A DNA stretch of 64,000 nucleotides. Origin: Thermus oshimai DSM 12092 (GTDB lineage: Bacteria > Deinococcota > Deinococci > Deinococcales > Thermaceae). How positions within the stretch are numbered: the first letter of the stretch is position 1; the number at the start of each line of letters is the position of its first letter. Below the pieces are notes generated by a model that was not told the origin of the DNA, ran no database searches, and was given only the letters and a program-made list of their open reading frames with translations. Below, one piece after another: positions 53,411 to 63,185 of the stretch. The stretch covers positions 14,621 to 78,620 of the forward strand of contig NZ_KB890619.1 of assembly GCF_000373145.1 (NCBI RefSeq), read 5' to 3'. The translations under genes were made by a program, and so were the position numbers.

Positions 53411-54100
53411 ATGCCGCTTTTAGGACCCAAAGAGCAGGAGATCGTACGGGAAAGGCTTTCCACCCTGAACCGGGACGTGGAGATGATCCTCTTCACCGAC
53501 ACCTCCACCCTCGTGGCCCCGGGGAAGGAGCCCTGCATGTACTGCCGGGAAACGGAGCAGCTTCTGAGGGAGCTTCAGGCCCTTTCCGATAAGCTCCACC
53601 TGGAGGTCTACGACCTCGCCACCCCTGAAGGGAAGGAAAAGGCCGAGGCCTACAAGGTGGAGGCGGCCCCCACCCTGATCCTCCGGGAGAAGGGCTCGGA
53701 GGCCACCAACCTCCGGTACCGGGGTATCCCCGCGGGCTACGAGTTCGCAAGCCTCCTGGAGGACCTGGAGATGCTGGGCCGGGACGGGCACGGCCTGCCC
53801 GAGAACGTGGTGCAAGAGCTCAACAACCTCCCCGAGGAGGTGGTCCTGCAGGTCTTCGTCACCCCCACCTGCCCCTACTGCCCGCAGGCGGTGCGCACCG
53901 CCCACCGCATGGCCTATGCCTCGCCCAAGGTCTTCGGGGAGATGATCGAGGCCAACGAGTTCCCCGAGCTTTCCAATCGTTACCACATCCACGGGGTGCC
54001 GGACACCATCATCAACCACGGCAAGGCGCGGGTGCTCGGGGCCCAGCCCCTCTCCCAGTTCCTCCAGGCCATCCGCCAGGCCGTGGGGGTGAAGGCCTAG
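53411..54100 (+). CDS. Protein disulfide oxidoreductase (PDO, double glutaredoxin/thioredoxin fold)
   Basis: The 229-residue protein has two thioredoxin-fold units, each with a CxxC centre: CMYC (about residues 38-41) in unit 1 and CPYC (about 154-157) in unit 2. Each has the cis-Pro region downstream (EAAPTLIL; HGVPDTI). This is the PDO arrangement of thermophiles, which handle cytoplasmic disulfides. No signal peptide. GGGAGG precedes the ATG. Co-transcribed with a rhodanese lipoprotein and a TlpA-like protein, under an operator shared with the persulfide genes, so it may reduce protein persulfides or polysulfides. Confidence 0.92.
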   Translation: MPLLGPKEQEIVRERLSTLNRDVEMILFTDTSTLVAPGKEPCMYCRETEQLLRELQALSDKLHLEVYDLATPEGKEKAEAYKVEAAPTLILREKGSEATNLRYRGIPAGYEFASLLEDLEMLGRDGHGLPENVVQELNNLPEEVVLQVFVTPTCPYCPQAVRTAHRMAYASPKVFGEMIEANEFPELSNRYHIHGVPDTIINHGKARVLGAQPLSQFLQAIRQAVGVKA

Positions 54101-54101
54101 C

Positions 54102-54479
54102 ATGACCCGGCGCGCCCTCCTGGGCCTCTTGGCCCTGCCCCTGCTCCTCGCCGCCTGCGGCCCCAAGGGGAGCTACCGGAACATTGGTCCCGAGGAGCTC
54201 TACCAGGCCGCAGCCCAGGGGGCCCTCATCGTGGACGTGCGCACCCCCATGGAGTTCGCCCAGGGGCACGTGCCGGGGGCGGTGAACCTGCCGGTGGAGG
54301 AGGTCGCCCGCTGGGCCAAGGACCTCCCCAAGGACCGGCCCGTCTACCTCTACTGCCGTAGCGGCAACCGGAGCCGGCAGGCGGCGGAGTACCTGGCCCG
54401 GCAGGGGTACGCCAACCTGTACAACCTCGAGGGGGGCGTCCTGGCCATAGAGCGGGCCGGATACCCCCTGGTCCGCTGA
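54102..54479 (+). CDS. Rhodanese-domain lipoprotein
   Basis: The 125-residue protein has a lipoprotein signal (MTRRALLGLLALPLLLAAC, Cys19) and a single rhodanese domain with active-site Cys in VYLYCRSGNRSRQAAEYLARQGY (about residue 80). It would sit on the outer face of the membrane and carry or transfer sulfane sulfur there. It starts 1 nt after the PDO stop, and its own stop TGA overlaps the next ATG. Confidence 0.92.
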   Translation: MTRRALLGLLALPLLLAACGPKGSYRNIGPEELYQAAAQGALIVDVRTPMEFAQGHVPGAVNLPVEEVARWAKDLPKDRPVYLYCRSGNRSRQAAEYLARQGYANLYNLEGGVLAIERAGYPLVR

Positions 54480-55282
54480 TGGACGCCCTCACCCTCGGCC
54501 CCTTGGCCCTCCCCTGGACCCGGGTCCAGGTGGCCTTGGGGCTTCTCGCCTTCCTCCTGGCCGCAGGGGTTTTGGCCAGGCGGGTGGACCCCAGGCTGAA
54601 CGCTTGGGCCTCCAACGCGGTCTTTTGGGGGTTGGTGGGGGCCCGGCTGGGCTTCGTGCTGGAGAACCTTTCCATATACGCCAAGGACCCCCTCTCCGTC
54701 CTCTACGTCTGGCAGGGGGGGTTTGACCCCTGGTGGGGTATCCTGGTGGGAGGAGGGTATACGCTCATGACCCTACCCAAAGCCCTCTTGCGCCCCGCCC
54801 TCCTTTCGGCCCTGGCGGGCGGGGTGGTCTTCCTTTTGGTCCTGGCCCTAAGCCCGGGAAAGCGCGCTTCCGCTGGCACCCTTCCCGACCTAACCCTGGC
54901 CACCCTGGGGGGCACGCCGGTGGACCTCCAGGACTTTCGGGGAAAGCCCCTGGTCCTGAACGCCTGGGCCACCTGGTGCCCCCCCTGCCGCCGGGAGCTC
55001 CCCATGATGCTACGGGTGTCGGAGGAAACCCCTGGGGTGCGCTTCGCCTTCGTGAGCCAGGGGGAGGGCCCGGCGGTGGTGCGGGCCTTTTTGGAGAAGG
55101 AGGGATTGGCGGGGGACTGGTTCCTCCTGGACCCCGAGACCCGGCTTTCCGAGGCCCTCAAGGTGCAGGGCCTGCCCACCACCTTCTTCTTTGACCGGGA
55201 GGGGCGGCTTGTGGCCCGGCACATGGGGGAGCTCTCCGAGGCCCTCCTCAGGGGGTATCTCCGGGTCATCAGCCCGCCTTGA
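54479..55282 (+). CDS. Lgt-like membrane domain fused to TlpA-type thioredoxin
   Basis: The 267-residue protein has an N-terminal membrane part (about 1-125) that resembles the first third of prolipoprotein diacylglyceryl transferase (LGPLALPWTRVQVALG; VFWGLVGARLGFVLENLSIYAKDPLSVLYVWQGGFDPWWG). It lacks the histidine of Lgt's MSFHGG motif and all the C-terminal catalytic regions. The C-terminal domain (about 135-267) is TlpA/ResA-like with WATWCPPCRRELPMM (CxxC near 163-166) and cis-Pro QGLPTTFF. The thioredoxin domain is expected outside the cytoplasm. It probably reduces disulfides or persulfides, perhaps on the rhodanese lipoprotein encoded just upstream. Its 3' end overlaps spoVR by 14 nt. 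Confidence 0.85.
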   Translation: MDALTLGPLALPWTRVQVALGLLAFLLAAGVLARRVDPRLNAWASNAVFWGLVGARLGFVLENLSIYAKDPLSVLYVWQGGFDPWWGILVGGGYTLMTLPKALLRPALLSALAGGVVFLLVLALSPGKRASAGTLPDLTLATLGGTPVDLQDFRGKPLVLNAWATWCPPCRRELPMMLRVSEETPGVRFAFVSQGEGPAVVRAFLEKEGLAGDWFLLDPETRLSEALKVQGLPTTFFFDREGRLVARHMGELSEALLRGYLRVISPP

Positions 55283-56639
55283 GCCAGGTCTCCTTCCCCC
55301 CCACCACCGTTTTCAGGTGGACGGGGCGGCCCCAGAGGCGGTGCAGGTTCTCCAGCACCGCCTGGGTCTTTTTCAGGTCCAGCTCCATCCCCTCGTAGAG
55401 GTGCTCCAGGAGGAGCTCCCCCCGGTTGCCGTAGTTGGCGTCCAAAAGCTCCACCACCGGGTAGCCCAGGTTGGTGAGGCGGAAGAGGAGGGCCCGCTTG
55501 GCCTCCTCAAAGCGGGGGAGGTCCTCGGGGAGGAGGAGGCGGTGCCGTAGGGCGAACTCCGGGGTGAGGAACTCCTCCAGGAAGGGGAGGTCGGTGTAGA
55601 CCGTGCGCACCTGGAAGAGCTTCTTCCGGCCCTCCCCAAAGGGCTTCTCGTAGCGGAGCCTTTCCCCTAAGGGCAGGGCCTCGTACTCCGGACCGAAGCG
55701 CCCCTTGTCCCAGCGCTCCTCCACCTCCTTAAGGAGGAGGTAGCCCAAGCGGTAGGGGTTGAACCCCCGGGCCGCGAGAAGCCCCGCCTGGAGCTCGGCG
55801 AACTCCACCGCCTCCTCCGGGGTGAGGAGGGGGAGGAGGAGCCTTGTGTGCCAGTAGGTGGCCCAGCCCTCGTTCAGGATCTTGGTGGCCCCCTGGGGGG
55901 CGAAGTAGAGGCTCTCCTCCCGGACGATCTCCAGGATGCCCTTCTGCCAGGGGGCGAGAGGGGCGTGCCGGGCCAGGAAGCCCAGGAGGTCCCGGGTGGG
56001 CCTGGGGGGGAGGGGCTTGGGGCTCGCCCCCTCCTCCGCCTCCTTGGGGGGTTCGGGGGACGGGTTCACGAAGGGCTCCAGGTAGGGGCGCACCCGCAGG
56101 CGGGCCGGCCCGGGGGTTTCCTCGGGCTCCTCGGGCCTTTGGATGTAGGGGGCGTGGGGGTCGATGAGGGTTTCCAGGGAAAGGGCCATGTCCAGGAACT
56201 CCTCCACGCTCCTGGCCCCGTGGCGCTCCATGGCCCGTTCCACGTAGGCCGCGTGGTGGGCCATCTCGTCCAGCATGTCCTTGGGGGTGGGGCGGAAGGC
56301 CAGGTTGTTCTGGAAGAAGTCCGCGTGGGCGTAGACGTGGGCCATCACCAGCTTCTGGGCCAGGGGGGTGTTTCCCTTGAGGAGGTAGGCCTGGACGGGC
56401 ACGGTGTTCACCACCAGCTCGTAGATGCGCCCGAGGCCGTACCGGTAGACCTCCCGCTGCCTTAAGTACTCGCTCCCAAAGCGCCAGTGGGGGTAGCGGC
56501 GGGGAAAGCCCCCGTAGGCGGCCAGCATGGCCATCTCCTCCGGCTCCACCTCCTGGAAGAGCACCGGGGGAAAGGAAAGCCCATGGGCTTCCGCCCGCGC
56601 CCTTAGGGTTTCCGCCCACGCCCTAAGCTCGGCCCTCAC
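55269..56639 (-). CDS. spoVR: SpoVR family protein
   Basis: The 456-residue protein matches the SpoVR/YcgB family: FPPVLFQEVEPEEMAMLAAYGGFPRRYPHWRFGSEY near the N terminus, AYLLKGNTPLAQKLVMAHVYAHADFFQNN (about 105-135) and APQGATKILNEGWATYWHTRLL (about 255-275). Biochemical role unknown; in Bacillus it affects spore cortex, in enterobacteria it is a stationary-phase gene. Thermus does not sporulate. The start is GTG. It overlaps the upstream yhbH gene by 17 nt and belongs to the conserved prkA-yhbH-spoVR operon. Confidence 0.94.
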   Translation of the reverse strand: MRAELRAWAETLRARAEAHGLSFPPVLFQEVEPEEMAMLAAYGGFPRRYPHWRFGSEYLRQREVYRYGLGRIYELVVNTVPVQAYLLKGNTPLAQKLVMAHVYAHADFFQNNLAFRPTPKDMLDEMAHHAAYVERAMERHGARSVEEFLDMALSLETLIDPHAPYIQRPEEPEETPGPARLRVRPYLEPFVNPSPEPPKEAEEGASPKPLPPRPTRDLLGFLARHAPLAPWQKGILEIVREESLYFAPQGATKILNEGWATYWHTRLLLPLLTPEEAVEFAELQAGLLAARGFNPYRLGYLLLKEVEERWDKGRFGPEYEALPLGERLRYEKPFGEGRKKLFQVRTVYTDLPFLEEFLTPEFALRHRLLLPEDLPRFEEAKRALLFRLTNLGYPVVELLDANYGNRGELLLEHLYEGMELDLKKTQAVLENLHRLWGRPVHLKTVVGGKETWLKAG

Positions 56640-57680
56640 CCTTCCCTCCCAAAAGGGCCCTAAGGGCCCGGGGCAGGTCCTCCCGGCCCCGCACCTCCGC
56701 CAGGGCCACCTCCTCCCGATCCCCCAGGCCGTCTTGGACCTCCTCCAGGAAGTGCCCCTGCCCGTAGGGCCCCTGCACCTGGGCGAAGCCGTAAAGGGCC
56801 AGGGAGGGGAGGAGCCGCCTTAAGACCTCCAGGGCCTTGGGGGTGTCCCCGTGCCAGTTCTCCCCGTCGGAGAAGTGGTAGAGGTAGCGGTTGTAGAAGG
56901 CCTCGGGGTAGCCTTTCAGGATCTCCTCCGCCAGAAGGAGGGCGCTGGAAAGCCGGGTCCCCCCGCCCTCCCGGGCGCGGAAGAACTCCTCCTCCGAGAC
57001 CTCCCAGGCCTCGGCGTCGTGGAGGAGGTAGCGCCTTTCCAGCCTGGGGAAGTGGCGGCGGATCCAGAGGGTGATCCAGAAGGAGAGGGTCTTGACGAGC
57101 TTAAGCTCTTCCTCCCGCATGCTCCCCGAGACGTCTAAGGCGAAGAGGACCACCGCCTGGGCGTGGGGCCGGGGGCGCTTCTTGGGGGCCCGGTAGCGGA
57201 AGTCCTCGGGCTCGAGGCTGAGCCTGGGGCTTTCCGGGGCGTAGCTTCCGCTCATCAGGGTGCGCTTCAGGGCCTCCTTCAGGGTGCGGCGCACGTGGCG
57301 GAGGCCCCTGGGGCCTTTTCGGGCGATGGTGGTGTAGCGGAAGGCCTCCTCCGTCACCTCCCCCTCCCCTTTGGGCTTGAGCCTGGGGAGCCTCAGGGCC
57401 TCCCCCATGAGGTCCAAAAACTCCTCCAGCTCCAGCTCGGCCACCGGGATGTGCCCCCCCGCGCCCAAGGCCTCCTCCCCCGGGCCTCCCCCCAGGAGGC
57501 CTTCCCCCAAGGGGTCCCGGTAGACGATCTTGGGAAGCTCCAGCTGGGGCAGGGGGATGGAGACGATCCGCCCCTCCACCTCCCCGAAAAGCTCCTCCCG
57601 CGTCAGGAACTCCCGGGCCCGCTTCTTCACCTCCCCGCGGACGATCTCCTTGAAGCGCTCCAGGTCCCGCTCAATGGGCC

Positions 57681-57684
<4 letters not shown>
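56623..57684 (-). CDS. yhbH: YhbH/YeaH family protein (DUF444, VWA-like)
   Basis: The 353-residue protein has the DUF444 layout: an N-terminal [23 protein letters not shown] region, [13 protein letters not shown], and a C-terminal von Willebrand A-like domain with the metal-site motif [13 protein letters not shown] (about 188-200) and [16 protein letters not shown] (about 255-270). Works with the PrkA kinase/AAA protein and SpoVR in stress and stationary phase in other bacteria; exact role unknown. Its ATG overlaps the prkA stop. Confidence 0.93.
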
Positions 57685-59693
<2,009 letters not shown>

Positions 59694-59737
59694 GGATAGC
59701 CCTCCTCCATACCCCCTTTGGGAATAGCTTCCCTCTC

Positions 59738-59746
59738 ATTTTAGCA
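59738..59746 (-). promoter_or_regulatory. Extended -10 promoter of the prkA operon
   Basis: TGCTAAAAT on the minus strand is a TGn-extended -10 box 45 nt before the prkA ATG, giving a normal 5' leader with a Shine-Dalgarno sequence. Confidence 0.5.
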
Positions 59747-59777
59747 GGAGAGGAGGGAGGGAATGTGCCCTGGGGCG

Positions 59778-60329
59778 CTACGCCTGGCGGGCGATCTCGT
59801 AAAATCCGCGGGCGTTGTGGAGAAAGTGGGCCAAAACCCCCGGGAGGAGGCTTCCCGAGAGGGCGTAGGCCAGACCGAACAGGACCCCCGCCACCCCGGT
59901 GTAAAGGGGGTAGGCCCAGGCCGCCCGGGGGGCGGGGTGGAAGAGGGCGAAGAGGAGGGCCTGGAGGAGGACCCCCCACCCCCCCACCCACCCCGAGAGG
60001 AGGCTTTGCAGGAAGCCCCGGAAGAAGACCTCCTCGCTCAAGGCGGAGAGGAGGGCCAGGAAGAGGAGGGCCATGGGCCCAAGCCCTGCCCGCCTTAGGG
60101 CGAGCCCCAGGGCCCGGTGGAGGGCCTCCGCCTCCTTAAAGGAGGCGGGGAAGAGGCGGCCGAAAAGGGCCTCCAGGCCGAAAAGGAGGAGGAAAAGCGC
60201 CCCCGCAAGCCCCAGGTCCACCCACGGGTCCTTGGGCCCCCAGGGGAAGCCCAGGAGGAGCATTCCCCCTCCCCCCAGGAGGAGAAGCCCCCCCTGCAGG
60301 AGGAGGAGGAAGGCCAGGGGCCCCTTCAA
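59778..60329 (-). CDS. CPBP family intramembrane metalloprotease
   Basis: The 183-residue membrane protein with about five hydrophobic segments has the CPBP/Abi motifs: SEEVFFRGFLQSL (EExxxR, about 97-109), LFALFHPAPRAAW (FxxxH) and LAHFLHNARGFY (HxxxN). This makes it a likely CAAX-protease-like enzyme of unknown substrate; in other bacteria some serve bacteriocin immunity. The start codon is TTG and overlaps the stop of the upstream Lrp-type gene (TTGA). Confidence 0.88.
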   Translation of the reverse strand: MKGPLAFLLLLQGGLLLLGGGGMLLLGFPWGPKDPWVDLGLAGALFLLLFGLEALFGRLFPASFKEAEALHRALGLALRRAGLGPMALLFLALLSALSEEVFFRGFLQSLLSGWVGGWGVLLQALLFALFHPAPRAAWAYPLYTGVAGVLFGLAYALSGSLLPGVLAHFLHNARGFYEIARQA

Positions 60330-60604
60330 CCTTCCCCCAGGGCAAAGCCCTGGTCCAGGAGCTTCCTGGGGTAAGCCCGGAAGCCCAGGAGGGTTTCTGT
60401 GCGCTCCACCCCGTCCAGGCCCAGGATGCCCTGGGTGACCACCTGGTCCAGCTCCTCGAGGTCTTTAAGCCGGAGGAGGGCGATGAGGTCGTAGGGCCCG
60501 GTGACGGAGTACACCTCGGCCACCTGAGGGATCTCCGCGATGGCCTCCCCCAGGGCCCCTATCCTCTGGCCCTTAGCCCGGATGAGCACGAAGGCCGTGA
60601 TCAC
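60326..60604 (-). CDS. Stand-alone Lrp/AsnC ligand-binding (RAM) domain protein
   Basis: The 92-residue protein is only the effector-binding domain of Lrp/AsnC regulators (AFVLIRAKGQRIGALGEAIAEIPQVAEVYSVTGPYDLIALLRLKDLEELDQVVTQGILGLDGVERTETLLGF) with no helix-turn-helix. Such proteins form octamers and bind amino acids. I place the start at the GTG (60604) because CATAAT lies 6 nt upstream; the longer frame would run through the phosphoesterase gene. The promoter therefore overlaps the end of that gene. Confidence 0.85.
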   Translation of the reverse strand: MITAFVLIRAKGQRIGALGEAIAEIPQVAEVYSVTGPYDLIALLRLKDLEELDQVVTQGILGLDGVERTETLLGFRAYPRKLLDQGFALGEG

Positions 60605-60610
60605 GCCCCC

Positions 60611-60616
60611 ATTATG
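60611..60616 (-). promoter_or_regulatory. -10 box of the RAM-domain gene
   Basis: CATAAT on the minus strand, overlapping the stop codon of the phosphoesterase gene and 6 nt before the GTG start: a leaderless promoter inside a neighbouring gene's end. Confidence 0.5.
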
Positions 60617-61298
60617 CGTCTTCCAGGATGAGCTTGGGCTGGAAGCCCAGGGCGTCCGCGGCCACCAGGTGGAGGGGGATGCCCCGGTAGGCCTGGGGGA
60701 GCCTCTCGGGGTCGGCCCCGTGCAGGTGGCCGTAGACGATGGCCTGGGGGCCCGCCTCCGCCGCAAGCTCCAAAAGGGGCGAGGCCTCCCCCTTGGGTCC
60801 GAAGGGGGGGAAGTGGAAGGCCACCACCAGCTTCCTGTAGTCCTGCCCCTCCAAAGCCTTCAGGGAGAGCTTGAGCCTTTCCACCTCCCGGGCGAAGACG
60901 CGGGCCTCCTCCTCCGTCTCCGGGGGGTACTGCCAGCCCCGCGTTCCCGCCACCGCCACCCCCTCCAGCACCAGGGCGTCGTTCTGCAGGGCGTACATCC
61001 CCGGGGGGAGGACGGCCCTTAAGCGGCTGATGGAGGGCCACCAGTAGTCGTGGTTTCCTTTCAGGAGAACCTTTTTCCCGGGGAGGGCCGCGAGGTCCAA
61101 AAGGTCGGGGAGGGCCTCCCCTAGGCGCATGGCCCAGGAGATGTCCCCGGGGACGAGGACCAGATCCTCCGGGCCCACCACCCGCCGCCAGCCCCGGAAG
61201 AAGGCCTCGGGGTGCCCCGCCCAGGCCGGCCCAAAGACGGTCATGGGCTTGGGGTGGAGCCGGGAGAGGTGGGGGTCGGCGATGGCGAAGACCCGCAT
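60612..61298 (-). CDS. Calcineurin-like metallophosphoesterase
   Basis: The 228-residue protein has the metal-site motifs of calcineurin-like phosphoesterases in order: FAIADPHLS (DxH, residues 8-10), LVPGDISWAM (GD), LLKGNHDYWW (GNHD, about 80-83), a His in VVAFHFPPF and YGHLHG (GHxH, about 190-193). Substrate unknown. Predicted leaderless; its promoter overlaps that of recX. Confidence 0.92.
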   Translation of the reverse strand: MRVFAIADPHLSRLHPKPMTVFGPAWAGHPEAFFRGWRRVVGPEDLVLVPGDISWAMRLGEALPDLLDLAALPGKKVLLKGNHDYWWPSISRLRAVLPPGMYALQNDALVLEGVAVAGTRGWQYPPETEEEARVFAREVERLKLSLKALEGQDYRKLVVAFHFPPFGPKGEASPLLELAAEAGPQAIVYGHLHGADPERLPQAYRGIPLHLVAADALGFQPKLILEDA

Positions 61299-61305
61299 GG
61301 GCCTT

Positions 61306-61315
61306 AGGTTACCCT
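61306..61315. promoter_or_regulatory. Bidirectional promoter core between phosphoesterase and recX
   Basis: AGGTTACCCT holds TAACCT on the minus strand (61311-61306, 7 nt before the ATG at 61298). It also holds TACCCT on the plus strand (61310-61315, 7 nt before the recX ATG). The TA at 61310-61311 is shared. Confidence 0.45.
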
Positions 61316-61322
61316 AAGGGGG

Positions 61323-61748
61323 ATGGGGGCCTACCAGGAGGCCATGGCCTACGCCTTAAGGCTCCTTGCGGGGCGGGCCTACAGCGAAGGGCGCCTTAGG
61401 GAGAAGCTCTCCGCCCGCTTTCCAGAGGAGGCGGTGGCGGAGGTCCTGGAGCGCCTTAAGGCCATGGGCTACCTGGACGATAGGGCCTTCGCCCGCGCGT
61501 TTGTGGACACCCACCGCAAGTACGGGCCCTTGAAGCTCAAGGCCCTCCTCCTGGCCCGGGGGGTCCCCGAGGAGGTGGCGGAGGAGGCGGTGGGGGAGGC
61601 CTCCCTCGAGGACGCCCTAAAGGTCCTCCTCCGCTACCCCCACCGGAAGGACAAGGCCAAGGCGGTGCGCTTCCTCCTGGGGCGGGGTTTCCCCTTGGGG
61701 GTGGCCCTCGAGGCCTACCGGCTTGCCCAGGAGGAGGAAAAGGGGTAA
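61323..61748 (+). CDS. recX: Regulatory protein RecX
   Basis: Small modulator of RecA filaments. The 141-residue helical protein has the RecX repeats: YALRLLAGRAYSEGRLREKLSARF near residue 10, VLERLKAMGYLDDRAFARAFVDTH near 40 and LLARGVPEEVAEEAVGE near 75. recA is not in the window, so this recX is unlinked from it here. It is read divergently from the phosphoesterase gene. Confidence 0.9.
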   Translation: MGAYQEAMAYALRLLAGRAYSEGRLREKLSARFPEEAVAEVLERLKAMGYLDDRAFARAFVDTHRKYGPLKLKALLLARGVPEEVAEEAVGEASLEDALKVLLRYPHRKDKAKAVRFLLGRGFPLGVALEAYRLAQEEEKG

Positions 61749-61757
61749 AAAGGGCCC

Positions 61758-62195
61758 ATGCCTGAGGTTCGCGCCGAACGCTTCATCCCCGCCCCCCCGG
61801 AGAAGGTCTACGCCCTGGCCAAGGACCTGGAGGGCCTCAAGCCCTACCTCAAGGAGGTGGAGACCCTTCGGGTCCTGGCCCAGGAGGGCCACCGCACCAA
61901 AAGCGAGTGGGTGGCGGTGGCCATGGGCAAGAAGGTGCGCTGGCTGGAGGAGGAGGAGTGGGACGACGCCGGGCTTAAGAACCGGTTCTGGTCCCCCGAG
62001 GGGGACTTTGACCGCTACGAGGGCACCTGGGCCTTCCTCCCCGAGGGGGAGGGCACCCGGGTGGTCCTCACCCTCACCTACGAGCTCACCATCCCCATCT
62101 TTGGGGGCCTGTTGCAGAAGCTGGTGCAGAAGCTCATGCAGGAGAACATAGAAAGCCTGCTGAAGGGCCTGGAGGAGCGGGTTTTGGCCTCCTAA
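61758..62195 (+). CDS. START/SRPBCC-fold protein (COQ10/polyketide cyclase-like)
   Basis: The 145-residue protein has the SRPBCC pattern: RAERFIPAPPEKVYALAKDLEGLKPYLKEVETLRVL at the N terminus, then a beta-rich cup and a C-terminal long helix (GLLQKLVQKLMQENIESLLKGLEERV). A structurally solved Thermus START protein of the same size exists, from memory. It likely binds a hydrophobic ligand, possibly menaquinone. TAAAAA ending 6 nt before the ATG overlaps the recX stop and might be a weak leaderless promoter. Ends 4 nt into the convergent recO gene. Confidence 0.88.
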   Translation: MPEVRAERFIPAPPEKVYALAKDLEGLKPYLKEVETLRVLAQEGHRTKSEWVAVAMGKKVRWLEEEEWDDAGLKNRFWSPEGDFDRYEGTWAFLPEGEGTRVVLTLTYELTIPIFGGLLQKLVQKLMQENIESLLKGLEERVLAS

Positions 62196-62863
62196 CCCAA
62201 AAGGGCCCCCGCCTGCAGGGGGCCTAAAGCGGCCTCCGCGTGGGCCTTGAGGGCCAGGAAGAGCCTCTCCAAAGGGGCCTCCTCCAGGTGGCCCAACGCT
62301 TCCCCCCCGGGCAGGTGGAGGATGGCCCAGAGGGCCTCCACCCCCTTGGGGCCCAGGTAGACCCCTTCCGCCCCCAGCCGCCCCTCCTTCAGGCGCTCCC
62401 CCTCTCCCCGGAGGTCGGGGGCGAGCCCCCCCGCCTTCACCACCCGCCAGCCCGCCCAGACCAGGGGAAGGAGGGGGTTTTCGTGCTTGGCGATGCCCCT
62501 AAGGCCCGAAACGAAGACCGGCCAAACCCGCCCCGCCGCCTCGGGGGAGGCCAGGCGGTAGGCCAGCTCGGCGAGGAAGCCCGCCAGGAGGAAGCGCCGG
62601 GGTTCTTCCAGGCCGAAGAGCTTCCCCAAAAGCTCCGCCTGGGTGAGGAGGGGGAGGGCCTCCTCCTTGGCGTAGAGCTGGAAGCGCACGTGGTGGAAAA
62701 GGGAAAGCCGCCCCGAGCGCCCGGTGGGGCGGCTTCCCTTCTTGGCCAGGGCCTCGAGGCTCCCCCCCGGCGTCACGAAGCGCAGGAGGAGGTCGCCCTG
62801 GGGCAGGACCTTCCGCCCCACCACGATGCCCTCCTCCGTGCGGTAGGGTTGCCGCCGGTCCAC
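62192..62863 (-). CDS. recO: DNA repair protein RecO
   Basis: RecF-pathway mediator that loads RecA and anneals strands. The 223-residue protein has an N-terminal OB fold (RTEEGIVVGRKVLPQGDLLLRFVTPGGSLEALAKKGSR) followed by the helical domain (LFGLEEPRRFLLAGFLAELAYRLAS). The usual C-terminal zinc cysteines are missing, as in some other RecO proteins. The start codon is GTG with TACACT 7 nt upstream, so it is likely leaderless. Confidence 0.9.
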   Translation of the reverse strand: MDRRQPYRTEEGIVVGRKVLPQGDLLLRFVTPGGSLEALAKKGSRPTGRSGRLSLFHHVRFQLYAKEEALPLLTQAELLGKLFGLEEPRRFLLAGFLAELAYRLASPEAAGRVWPVFVSGLRGIAKHENPLLPLVWAGWRVVKAGGLAPDLRGEGERLKEGRLGAEGVYLGPKGVEALWAILHLPGGEALGHLEEAPLERLFLALKAHAEAALGPLQAGALLG

Positions 62864-62870
62864 GGTTTTT

Positions 62871-62880
62871 AGTGTATCCT
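62871..62880. promoter_or_regulatory. Bidirectional promoter core between recO and the small membrane protein gene
   Basis: AGTGTATCCT holds TACACT on the minus strand (62876-62871, 7 nt before the recO GTG). It also holds TATCCT on the plus strand (62875-62880, 6 nt before the ATG at 62887). The TA at 62875-62876 is common to both. Confidence 0.5.
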
Positions 62881-62886
62881 TTCCTT

Positions 62887-63126
62887 ATGGAACGCACCCT
62901 GCGCGACATCCTGGAGTGGGTGGTCCTCGGCCTTCTGGTGGTGGTGGGGGTCCTCCTCTTCCTCTGGGTGGGGGGTTGGGTTTTCACCTTCTTGGGCAAG
63001 CTCCTCCTGGCCATCTCCGGCCTGATCTGGACCCTCCTCACCTACGTTGTGCCGGTTCTCATCATCGCCGCCATCGGCTACGGGGTGGTCTACCTCCTGC
63101 AAAGGCGCTCCTCCTCGGCCCAGTAG
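62887..63126 (+). CDS. Small membrane protein of unknown function
   Basis: The 79-residue protein has two hydrophobic stretches, about residues 10-35 (WVVLGLLVVVGVLLFLWVGG) and 38-68, and a short basic tail (QRRSSSAQ), so it probably crosses the membrane two times. I choose the ATG at 62887 because of the -10 box 6 nt upstream. No known domain recognised. It is read divergently from recO. Confidence 0.75.
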   Translation: MERTLRDILEWVVLGLLVVVGVLLFLWVGGWVFTFLGKLLLAISGLIWTLLTYVVPVLIIAAIGYGVVYLLQRRSSSAQ

Positions 63127-63185
63127 CGTACCCCCCTTGCGCGCTAGGCCCCTTGGCTGTACCCTTGCCTTCTAAGGGGGGAAAA

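Noticed and set aside
60605-60766. N-terminal extension giving the RAM protein 146 residues, possibly with a DNA-binding domain
   Set aside because: The extension is an arginine/proline-rich shadow of the phosphoesterase gene with no helix-turn-helix; the -10 box at 60616-60611 supports the GTG start.
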